This document shows positions 1-5,876 of a stretch of DNA of 9,325 nucleotides, in pieces. The stretch is from Magnetospira sp. GTDB taxonomy: Bacteria; Pseudomonadota; Alphaproteobacteria; Rhodospirillales; Magnetospiraceae. The stretch covers positions 1 through 9,325 of the forward strand of contig JANQGL010000419.1 of NCBI GenBank assembly GCA_028277325.1, read 5' to 3'. Below the pieces are notes generated by a model. The model was not told the origin of the DNA and did no database searches. It was given only the letters and a program-made list of their open reading frames with translations. The translations under genes and the position numbers were made by a program. The stretch's first letter is position 1. Each line of letters begins with the position of its first letter.

Positions 1-1
1 C

Positions 2-349
2 CCAGAACCGCAGCACGTGCTGCGGTTCTGGGAAACCAAGTTTCCGCAGGTGTCGCCGGTCAAGCGGGCCGGCGGCCGGCGCTACTACCGTCCGGAGGAC
101 GTGGCGCTGCTGCGCCGCATCCGTGATCTCCTGCACGGCGAGGGCTACACGATCAAGGGCGTGCAGAAGCTGCTGCGCGAGGAGGGACGGACCCGCCCGC
201 AGCCCGGGAACGGCATGTTCTCGGCCGACCAGCCGGCCGCGCGGGCCAACGAGCCGATCGTGCTGGACGCCCGCAAGCGGGCGGAGCTGGAGGCGCTGCT
301 CGACGAGTTGAGCGACCTGCGCGACCTGCTGCGCAAACCGTTGGCTTGA
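2..349 (+). CDS. MerR-family transcriptional regulator, 5' end missing
   Basis: The open frame enters from the left edge, so the true start lies upstream; about 115 residues are visible. The segment beginning LRFWETKFPQ, followed by GGRRYYRPEDVALLRRI and a GYTIKGVQKLLREEG stretch, is the typical second half of a MerR DNA-binding domain: wing, then the helices that precede the dimerisation coil. The C-terminal part is rich in Arg, Glu and Leu and would form a helical tail. No cysteines are visible, so it does not look like a metal sensor. From memory, many alphaproteobacteria carry such a gene between ihfA and a proline tRNA; the tRNA is present here and ihfA would lie outside the window. Its target and signal cannot be read from the sequence. 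Confidence 0.9.
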   Translation, partial: PEPQHVLRFWETKFPQVSPVKRAGGRRYYRPEDVALLRRIRDLLHGEGYTIKGVQKLLREEGRTRPQPGNGMFSADQPAARANEPIVLDARKRAELEALLDELSDLRDLLRKPLA

Positions 350-374
350 TCGGCGCCCGGCAACCCCCTATAGT
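346..374 (+). promoter_or_regulatory. Probable sigma-70-type promoter of tRNA-Pro
   Basis: TTGATC (346-351) and TATAGT (369-374) are separated by exactly 17 bases and lie about 36 bases before the tRNA. Each box is close to the TTGACA/TATAAT consensus. The -35 box contains the TGA stop codon of the MerR gene, so the tRNA can be transcribed independently although its promoter begins inside the preceding gene. Confidence 0.6.
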
Positions 375-410
375 CCGCTTCCCGGCGCCCGACGAGCCGC
401 CGGACACGGC

Positions 411-487
<77 letters not shown>

Positions 488-690
488 CCCCGCCTTGTCC
501 CCGACAACCCGGCAGGTCCCGAACCCCGCGGCGGGTTCATTCCGGCCACGGCGGAACAATTGCCGCCGGCACGGCGCGGCCGCTCGGGCGTTGGAATCCG
601 GCAAGCGATACCGAGGAAACGATACCCTCGCATATAACCTCATGATTCGACCCACCTTCGGATTGGAATCGCCTTGGCGATCCATTTGAA
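488..690. other. Intergenic stretch without a recognisable gene
   Basis: Nothing coding is convincing here. Visible structures are a 6-bp hairpin GAACCC/GGGTTC (521-526 with 533-538) that could weakly end the tRNA transcript but has no T tract; a repeated CGATACC (606-612 and 620-626) lying inside a CGAGG/CCTCG hairpin (612-616 with 626-630); and a tight inverted repeat ATCGCC TT GGCGAT (668-681). None has a clear role. Confidence 0.5.
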
Positions 691-691
691 C

Positions 692-720
692 GCGGGCATG
701 ACGGTTTTTCGAGCTGCCCT
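692..720 (-). repeat. Solitary arm of the dispersed repeat seen at 3530-3558
   Basis: These 29 bases match the reverse complement of 3530-3558 with one mismatch (G713). The shared core includes GGCATGACGGTTTTTCGA. Here only one arm is present; near 3530 it forms the outer end of a longer palindromic element. It ends 30 bases before the readable frame of the transposase fragment, so it may be a remnant end of the same kind of mobile or repetitive element. Confidence 0.75.
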
Positions 721-750
721 TTGATCGGAGCCCTGCGATGGCTCCGATGA

Positions 751-939
751 AACGCGACCCGCCGTAAAGGGCGCAAGCACCACATCGCCACCGATACCAT
801 CGGCCTTCCGATCGGGGTCCTGATCCACGCCGCCGACATCCGGGACCGGGACGGGGCGCCCGACGTCCTCAAATCCATCCGCCACCGTTTCCCCTGGCTG
901 CCGATCGAATCAGGCCGCCGTCGCCGGGGTCGCGTGACG
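751..939 (+). pseudogene. IS5-type transposase fragment (relic)
   Basis: In the frame starting at 763 the translation reads RKGRKHHIATDTIGL, then PIGVLIHAADIRDRDGAPDVL, then KSIRHRFPWL (ending at 900). This is the conserved central segment of IS5-family transposases (KGRKRHI-DT-GL ... HAAD-QDRDGA), recognised from memory. A stop codon (748-750) lies just upstream in frame. The usual continuation with the ADGGYAG-type motif and catalytic residues is missing after PWL, so only about 46 residues of a roughly 250-300 residue enzyme remain. A perfect 9-bp inverted repeat (724-732 with 740-748) lies at its left edge. It is non-functional debris between two RNA genes; its outer limits are uncertain. 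Confidence 0.75.
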
Positions 940-957
940 CCCCCCTTTTTTGCCGTC

Positions 958-986
958 TTTTCACGCCGCGCCGGGGCGCCTATATT
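958..986 (+). promoter_or_regulatory. Probable promoter of the tmRNA gene
   Basis: TATATT (981-986) is a good -10 box. TTTTCA (958-963), 17 bases upstream, matches four of six -35 bases. Transcription would begin about 992, directly before the first hairpin of the acceptor piece. The upstream flank (945-960) is T-rich. Confidence 0.5.
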
Positions 987-990
987 GTAA

Positions 991-1265
991 GGGTCGGGCA
1001 ACCGACTATGACGATAAACGCCTGATGGAATAAGCGTAGCGGACCCGGGGGCGGTACCCGGCGCCTCCACCAGCCCCGTCTCCGGACGGGCGCGGGGGCG
1101 AAACAGGATCGACGCGCGTAGTAAAGATCAGGTTTTCGTTCGGCATGGTACCACCGTGATCGGGCCGATCTTACAAATGCCAACGACAACGAGGCATTTG
1201 CTGTTGCCGCTTAATAACCGGTAACAACGGGGTTCGGGAGGCACCTGGCAACAGAAGCCTCCCAC
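991..1265 (+). ncRNA. ssrA: Two-piece (circularly permuted) tmRNA, alphaproteobacterial type
   Basis: tmRNA rescues stalled ribosomes and adds a degradation tag. The gene order is permuted. The acceptor piece comes first (about 993-1072): hairpin GTCGG-GCAA-CCGAC (993-1006), a T-arm-like hairpin CCGGG/CCCGG, acceptor strand CGCCTCC (1062-1068), A1069 and an encoded CCA (1070-1072). A 21-base spacer (1073-1093) folds as CCCGTC-TCCG-GACGGG. The coding piece then starts with GGGGGCG (1094-1100), which pairs with CGCCTCC with one G-U, followed by GGATCGAC as in the tRNA-like D region. ATCAGG (1127-1132) pairs with CCTGAT (1021-1026), joining the two pieces. The tag frame GCC AAC GAC ... (1179-1211) encodes ANDNEAFAVAA and ends in TAA TAA (1212-1217). 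A GNRA-capped hairpin closes the 3' end. Exact processed ends are estimates. Confidence 0.95.
1179..1217 (+). other. ssrA tag reading frame
   Basis: This frame inside the tmRNA coding piece encodes ANDNEAFAVAA with two stop codons. The alanine carried by tmRNA itself is added in front, giving AANDNEAFAVAA. The C-terminal VAA is the ClpX recognition end; the AANDN part is where SspB-type adaptors are expected to bind. The Caulobacter tag, as I remember it (AANDNFAEEFAVAA), is two residues longer in the middle. Confidence 0.9.
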
Positions 1266-1272
1266 TTTATTT
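1236..1272 (+). terminator. 3' hairpin of the tmRNA coding piece with T-rich tail, possible terminator
   Basis: GGGAGGC (1236-1242) pairs with GCCTCCC (1257-1263). Inside, CTG/CAG is capped by a GCAA tetraloop (1245-1254). The T-rich stretch CTTTATTT (1265-1272) follows. It may serve both as the 3' structure of the coding RNA and as its terminator. Confidence 0.6.
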
Positions 1273-1289
1273 CGGCCGAGGGACCGTGC

Positions 1290-1295
1290 CATAAT
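1290..1295 (+). promoter_or_regulatory. Possible -10 box of the sspB-fumarase unit
   Basis: CATAAT lies 38 bases before the sspB start and differs from TATAAT at one position. No good -35 box is found at 16-18 bases; the region there is T-rich and contains the tmRNA hairpin tail. If real, sspB is transcribed separately from ssrA. Confidence 0.35.
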
Positions 1296-1333
1296 CGCGC
1301 ATCGAATCGCGGGCACCACAACGGACAGGCAGG

Positions 1334-1831
1334 ATGGAAGGGGATCCCCTTCGCTACGATCGCTGGATCGAGGAGGCCTTGCGTCAGGTCGTTCGCCGGG
1401 CCCTGGAGCACACCGCCCACTACGGCCTGCCCGGGGAACACCATTTCTACATCACGTTTCAGACCGGGTTTCCCGGCGTGCGCATCCCGGACTACCTGAG
1501 CGCCCAGTATCCGGACGACATGACGATCGTCCTCCAGAACCGGTTCTGGGACCTGGAGGTGACCGAGGAAACCTGTGCCGTCACCCTGACCTTCAGCGGC
1601 CGCAAGGAGCGGCTGATCATTCCGTTGTCGGCCGTCGTCGCGTTCGCCGATCCCTCGGTGAAGTTCGGCCTGCAACTGCGGGTCGAGTTGGACGGCAACG
1701 ACGTGGCGGAAACCCTGGCCAACGGCGACGAGACGAAAGCGGCGGAACCGGCGGCCGACGACTCCGAGGCCGGCCCTCCGTCCAAGGACGACACCAACGT
1801 GGTCGCCCTCGATACCTTCCGCAAGAAGTGA
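1334..1831 (+). CDS. sspB: SspB family ClpXP adaptor (alphaproteobacterial type)
   Basis: SspB binds ssrA-tagged proteins and hands them to the cytoplasmic ClpXP protease. The 165-residue product begins LRYDRWIEEALRQVVRRAL, the usual N-terminal dimer helix of the alpha-type family. A beta-rich substrate-binding domain follows (about 34-118), including HHFYITFQTGFPGVRIP, an LQNRFWDLEV segment and FSGRKERLIIPLSAVVAFADPSVKFGLQL. Residues 119-153 form an acidic, Ala/Pro-rich linker, and the end, NVVALDTFRKK, matches the conserved C-terminal ClpX-docking tail. The start at 1334 fits the family; a weak GGA lies upstream at 1323-1325. The gene sits right after tmRNA, whose tag it reads, and 54 bases before the fumarase gene. 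Confidence 0.93.
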   Translation: MEGDPLRYDRWIEEALRQVVRRALEHTAHYGLPGEHHFYITFQTGFPGVRIPDYLSAQYPDDMTIVLQNRFWDLEVTEETCAVTLTFSGRKERLIIPLSAVVAFADPSVKFGLQLRVELDGNDVAETLANGDETKAAEPAADDSEAGPPSKDDTNVVALDTFRKK

Positions 1832-1885
1832 GCCGGCGCGCCACGCCGCCCGTCCCGTTCCGATCCCGATTCAGGAGATGCCGCG

Positions 1886-3502
1886 ATGAGCCGTTCCAGC
1901 CCCCACGACATCCTGCAACTCGGCGACGACGACACCCCCTACCGGCGGCTCGATATCGCGGGCGTCGGCACCGCGACCTTCGGCGGCCAGACCGTGGTGA
2001 CGGTCGATCCGGCGGTGCTGACCGAACTGGCGGCCCAGGCCATGATCGACAGCGCGCATCTTCTGCGCCCCGGGCACCTGGCGCAGCTCCGCGCCATCCT
2101 GGACGACCCGGAGGCGTCCGACAACGACCGCTTCGTGGCCCTCGACCTGCTGAAGAACGCCAACATCGCGGCGGCCGGGGTGCTGCCCATGTGCCAGGAC
2201 ACCGGGACCGCCATCGTGCTCGGCAAGAAGGGACAGCGGGTGTGGACCGGCGGCGACGACATGGGCGCCCTGGCGGCGGGGATCGAACGCACCTACCGCG
2301 ACGCCAACCTGCGCTATTCCCAGGTGGCGCCGCACGACATGTTCACCGAAAAGAACACCGGCACCAACCTGCCGGCGCAGATCGAACTTTATGCCACCGA
2401 GGGCGACGCCTACGAGTTCCTGTTCATGGCCAAGGGCGGCGGCTCGGCCAACAAGTCGTTCCTGTTCCAGCAGACCAAGGCGCTGCTCAACATGGAGGCG
2501 CTGGTCCGCTTCATCGACGAGAAGCTGCGTACCCTGGGCACCGCGGCCTGCCCGCCCTATCACCTGGCGGTGGTGATCGGCGGCACCTCGGCCGAATACA
2601 ACCTCAAATGCGCCAAGCTGGCCAGCGCCCGCTATCTGGATTCCCTGCCGACCGGCGGCGACGAGTACGGCCACGGATTCCGCGACCTGGACTGGGAGGC
2701 GGAGATCCTTCGGATGAGCCGCGACCTGGGCGTCGGCGCCCAGTTCGGCGGCAAGTACTTCTGCCACGACGTGCGGGTGATCCGCCTGCCGCGCCACGGC
2801 GCGTCCTGTCCGGTGGGCATCGGGGTGTCCTGTTCGGCCGATCGTCAGATCCGCGCCAGGATCACCGCCGAGGGGGTGTTCCTGGAGGCCCTGGAGCGCG
2901 ACCCGGCGCGGTTCCTGCCGGAGGTCACCGACGACGGCCTGGGCGGCGAGGTGGTGCGGATCGACCTCGACCGGCCGATGGACGAGGTGCGGGCCGAACT
3001 GTCCGGGCATCCGGTGAAGACGCGGCTCAGCCTCACCGGCACCCTGGTGGTGGCGCGCGACATCGCGCATGCCAGGCTGAAGGAGCAACTGGACGCCGGA
3101 GAGCCGCTGCCCGACTATTTCAAGAACCACCCGGTCTATTACGCCGGCCCGGCCAAGACCCCCGAGGGCTACGCCGCCGGATCGTTCGGACCGACCACGG
3201 CGGGGCGGATGGATTCCTACGTGGATCTGTTCCAGGCCCACGGCGGCTCCATGGTGATGCTGGCCAAGGGCAACCGCTCGGCCGCGGTCACCGAGGCCTG
3301 CAAGACGCACGGCGGCTTCTATCTGGGCTCCATCGGCGGTCCGGCGGCGCGCCTGGCCCAGGACTGCATCAGGAAGATGGACTGCATCGCCTACCCGGAC
3401 CTGGGCATGGAGGCGATCTGGAAAATCGAGGTGGTCGACTTCCCGGCCTTCATCGTGGTCGACGACAAGGGCAACGACTTTTTCAGGGAATTCGGCATAT
3501 GA
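1886..3502 (+). CDS. fumA: Class I fumarate hydratase, [4Fe-4S] dependent
   Basis: It interconverts fumarate and L-malate in the TCA cycle, in the cytoplasm. The 538-residue length and sequence match class I (FumA/FumB-like) fumarases. Residues 1-340 form the alpha domain with PMCQDTGTA (Cys103), KGGGSANKSFLFQQTKALL, TAACPPYHLAVVIGGTSAEY (Cys222) and ASCPVGIGVSCSADRQ (Cys316). The three cysteines keep the spacing of the cluster ligands in E. coli FumA (105, 224, 318, from memory). The C-terminal beta domain includes GPAKTPEGYAAGSFGPTTAGRMD and a KGNRSAAV stretch. The ATG at 1886 has an AGGAG ribosome site 8 bases upstream (1873-1877). It is probably co-transcribed with sspB. The symbol follows the family; fumB would be equally valid. 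Cluster-based fumarases are typically oxygen sensitive. Confidence 0.95.
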   Translation: MSRSSPHDILQLGDDDTPYRRLDIAGVGTATFGGQTVVTVDPAVLTELAAQAMIDSAHLLRPGHLAQLRAILDDPEASDNDRFVALDLLKNANIAAAGVLPMCQDTGTAIVLGKKGQRVWTGGDDMGALAAGIERTYRDANLRYSQVAPHDMFTEKNTGTNLPAQIELYATEGDAYEFLFMAKGGGSANKSFLFQQTKALLNMEALVRFIDEKLRTLGTAACPPYHLAVVIGGTSAEYNLKCAKLASARYLDSLPTGGDEYGHGFRDLDWEAEILRMSRDLGVGAQFGGKYFCHDVRVIRLPRHGASCPVGIGVSCSADRQIRARITAEGVFLEALERDPARFLPEVTDDGLGGEVVRIDLDRPMDEVRAELSGHPVKTRLSLTGTLVVARDIAHARLKEQLDAGEPLPDYFKNHPVYYAGPAKTPEGYAAGSFGPTTAGRMDSYVDLFQAHGGSMVMLAKGNRSAAVTEACKTHGGFYLGSIGGPAARLAQDCIRKMDCIAYPDLGMEAIWKIEVVDFPAFIVVDDKGNDFFREFGI

Positions 3503-3529
3503 GGGCGAAGGCCGGGTCGTAGAGATTTA

Positions 3530-3650
3530 AGGGCAGATCGAAAAACCGTCATGCCCGCAAAAGCGGGCATCCGGAATACATGGAAAAAACCGGAGTCCCG
3601 CCCCTGAGCCCGTCGAAGGACGCGGGAATGACGGGCGAATGGTTTTTCGA
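3530..3650. repeat. Palindromic intergenic repeat element
   Basis: The outer arms are TCGAAAAACC (3538-3547) and GGTTTTTCGA (3641-3650), a perfect 10-bp inverted repeat. Inside lies a perfect 8-bp hairpin ATGCCCGC-AAAA-GCGGGCAT (3551-3570) and a second hairpin TCCCGC/GCGGGA (3596-3601 with 3622-3627). The latter encloses CCTGAGCCCGTCGAAGGAC, which resembles a motif repeated between genes in many proteobacteria (recognised from memory). Its left arm, with seven further bases, recurs inverted at 692-720. It fills the gap between the fumarase and the membrane protein gene and could act as a weak transcription barrier, though no T tract follows the stems. Confidence 0.75.
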
Positions 3651-3682
3651 GGTTCCCGGGTATTCGTCGAAGGACTTGAGGA

Positions 3683-5782
3683 ATGGCCGCGCCGCATCTT
3701 CATAAAAAAGGCTTTTTCGGAGGCGTCCTGCAAACCGTTTCCCCGTTTGGGATTATTCTTCTGGCAACGGCGTTTTCGGTGCTTCTGCAGGGGTTCGCTT
3801 TCCCGACAGGCAACAACGTGTTTCACGTGCCGGTCGTTCTGGAATATTTTCAAAGTGCCGAAGGACCGCACGACCTCTTCACGGGAACACTGAAATATTT
3901 TGTTTCCGGTTTTTGGGTTCTTGTTCGGATTTTCGCGAACGAGGATAATATTTATTTCGTATTTTTTGCTTTTTATATTGCGACAAAGTTTTCTATATTT
4001 CTGGTATTGTGGCTGATCGTGACGGAATCAGGTTCAAATCTCCATAGGACAGGCGCCGCTTTGGTCGTGAGCCTCTTGGGGTTTTTTCCGTTCATGCTGG
4101 GGATATCCCCCATTGGCGGAAACGAGATTATCGTCAATTATTTAACGCATTCCCTGGTGGTTATCCCTTTTATACTGCTGTCCTGGGTCTTCCTGTTCCA
4201 GGGCCGGTATGCCGTGTCGGCGCTCTGTCTTGGCGTGGCCTTCAATATAAACGCCTTCGCCGCGATCTGGGGGGCGATCGGACTGGGGCTGGCGGTCGTC
4301 CTCGCCATGAGGACGGACGACCTTGCGGGACTGTTCAAATGTATCGCCAGAATGTCCGCGGCGTTCCTCGTGCCGGCCCTTCCCACGGTGATTTGGATTA
4401 TCGATAACATAACAGACGCCAAGGGCGTGGCCGATTTTGATTTCCGTGACTACCTGCATGAATACACCCCGCACCATAGCTATATTTACAATACGACGAG
4501 CGAGCTGATCCTGTTGGTATTGATGGGTGTATTTTTCTATTTTCACTTGGCGCCAATCCTCGACACGGCGAGGGAAAGTTTTTCAAGAGGCATGAAGTCC
4601 CTGTTTTCAATATACATGGCCGTTGTTGTTGTTGGCGTTGCGTTGCCCTACGTGACGCAAAGCAGGCTGCTCCTGAACCTGTATCCGCTTCGAATGGATG
4701 CCTATCTCATCTACCTGCTCGTGATCGCGAGCGCTTTCTGGGTCGTCCGTTCCTTCAGGGCGGGCAACGACAAGGAACAGGAGGCCTCCGTCCTCTCGTT
4801 CGTGAGCCTGTTGAACGGGAACGTGCTTCTTTTGGCGCTCTCGGTCAGCAATCTGGGGGACAAGCATCTCAAGAAGCTCGCCGTTTTCTCAATGATCGTG
4901 ATTGCCGGGAGCGTGCACGTCATAAATGGCGAATCGCCCGTTTTGAGAACGCTTTTCCGAATGGATCTGTTCCATGTGTACCTGATACAGGTCGGCGCGA
5001 TCGCTTATTTTTGTTTAAGAAGAGGAATGTCCATTGGGGAGGCCTATCTTGGCCTCGTTGCGGTGTTCGTCGCGCTGCTTCCGGCTCCGGATAGCGAACT
5101 CGATTTATTGATGCTCGTTTTCATCTATGCGGGACTGGCCATGGGCGTCTACCGGTATTTCAGGGTCGTTCCCGTGGTATTGTTTGCCTTGGTTCTTGCT
5201 TATATTTTCATGAATCAAAGGATTGAATGGCTTGTGCTGGTGTCCGCCGTTGTCCTGTCGCTATATGCGATGTCCGCCACCTCTCTTCTCGGTGGCCCCT
5301 TGTCGAGAGTGATGAACCGGATACCCTTGGCGGGCCTGCTCGGAGCGTTCCTGGTTTTTGGTTTCGGGTTCTCGGGGTACGCCTATGCAAAACGGGGCGG
5401 TCTGGCGCCGAATCCGGAATACCGGGCGAACTCCGTTTCGGTGCAGGCCTGGGCCCGCGAGCACACGCCGCCGGATACGGTCTTCCTGCCAATCGGCGTC
5501 GAGGGGTTTTCGACCTTGTCGCGCCGACCCGTCTGGATCGACTGGAAGATCGGCGCCATGGTGATGTGGTCGCCGGAAACCTATGACCACTGGAGCGGTC
5601 GCGTCAAAAAGCTGACCGCCATAAGGTCGATCCGGGACGCCGTCGCGTTGGCCACCAAGGAAGGCGTGACCCGCATCGTTTACGCCAGGACATGGCTGGA
5701 CGAGGCAAAGGAACCGGTCACCTGCGTTCTCTACCGGAACCCGGATTTCGTGATCGGCGCCACCACCTGCGACGCCCGGTAG
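3683..5782 (+). CDS. Large polytopic membrane protein, possibly GT-C-like; function unknown
   Basis: This 699-residue protein has roughly 13-17 hydrophobic segments (for example 21-40, 90-113, 126-142, 155-173, 178-208, 274-292, 308-322, 340-355, 430-444, 455-467, 548-567) and a soluble C-terminal domain (about 575-699). The architecture, the LLNLYPLRMDAY stretch (331-341) and the tail with VQAWAREHTPPDTVFLPIG followed by SRRPVWIDWK resemble GT-C-type membrane proteins, perhaps DUF6798-like, recalled from memory. No catalytic residues can be assigned. AAGGA (3670-3674) is a good ribosome site for the ATG at 3683. Base composition is unlike the neighbours: 41 of 120 bases are G/C at 3901-4020, against 41 of 60 at 5401-5460, so transfer from another source is likely for most of the gene. 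It stands alone, convergent with nhaA. Confidence 0.8.
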   Translation: MAAPHLHKKGFFGGVLQTVSPFGIILLATAFSVLLQGFAFPTGNNVFHVPVVLEYFQSAEGPHDLFTGTLKYFVSGFWVLVRIFANEDNIYFVFFAFYIATKFSIFLVLWLIVTESGSNLHRTGAALVVSLLGFFPFMLGISPIGGNEIIVNYLTHSLVVIPFILLSWVFLFQGRYAVSALCLGVAFNINAFAAIWGAIGLGLAVVLAMRTDDLAGLFKCIARMSAAFLVPALPTVIWIIDNITDAKGVADFDFRDYLHEYTPHHSYIYNTTSELILLVLMGVFFYFHLAPILDTARESFSRGMKSLFSIYMAVVVVGVALPYVTQSRLLLNLYPLRMDAYLIYLLVIASAFWVVRSFRAGNDKEQEASVLSFVSLLNGNVLLLALSVSNLGDKHLKKLAVFSMIVIAGSVHVINGESPVLRTLFRMDLFHVYLIQVGAIAYFCLRRGMSIGEAYLGLVAVFVALLPAPDSELDLLMLVFIYAGLAMGVYRYFRVVPVVLFALVLAYIFMNQRIEWLVLVSAVVLSLYAMSATSLLGGPLSRVMNRIPLAGLLGAFLVFGFGFSGYAYAKRGGLAPNPEYRANSVSVQAWAREHTPPDTVFLPIGVEGFSTLSRRPVWIDWKIGAMVMWSPETYDHWSGRVKKLTAIRSIRDAVALATKEGVTRIVYARTWLDEAKEPVTCVLYRNPDFVIGATTCDAR

Positions 5783-5793
5783 GACGGCCCGGC

Positions 5794-5876
5794 GTGCGCT
5801 TGGCGCACCCTGGCAGGCTTCGGCAAGCGTGAGGAGCGACGCTGACCGGCGCCGCGCCGCCGCGATGCGGGTCAGC
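5794..5876. terminator. Hairpins between convergent genes, possible bidirectional terminator
   Basis: The 89-base gap between the two converging genes holds GTGCGC-TTG-GCGCAC (5794-5808) and a wider inverted repeat GCTGACC (5841-5847) with GGTCAGC (5870-5876). The right arm includes the nhaA stop codon, and the GC-rich interior can pair further. No T tract follows either stem, so a role in termination is only suggested by position. Confidence 0.3.

Noticed and set aside
521..538. Terminator for tRNA-Pro
   Set aside because: The stem is only 6 bp and no T tract follows, so it is mentioned only as part of the intergenic description.
1828..3522. Long open frames in other frames over the fumarase gene, on both strands
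   Set aside because: Their products are Arg/Pro/Gly-rich with no family likeness; they are expected where GC-rich DNA encodes a strongly conserved protein in the main frame.
3530..3650. CRISPR-like repeats
   Set aside because: There are only palindromic arms and no regular repeat-spacer pattern; no cas genes are present.
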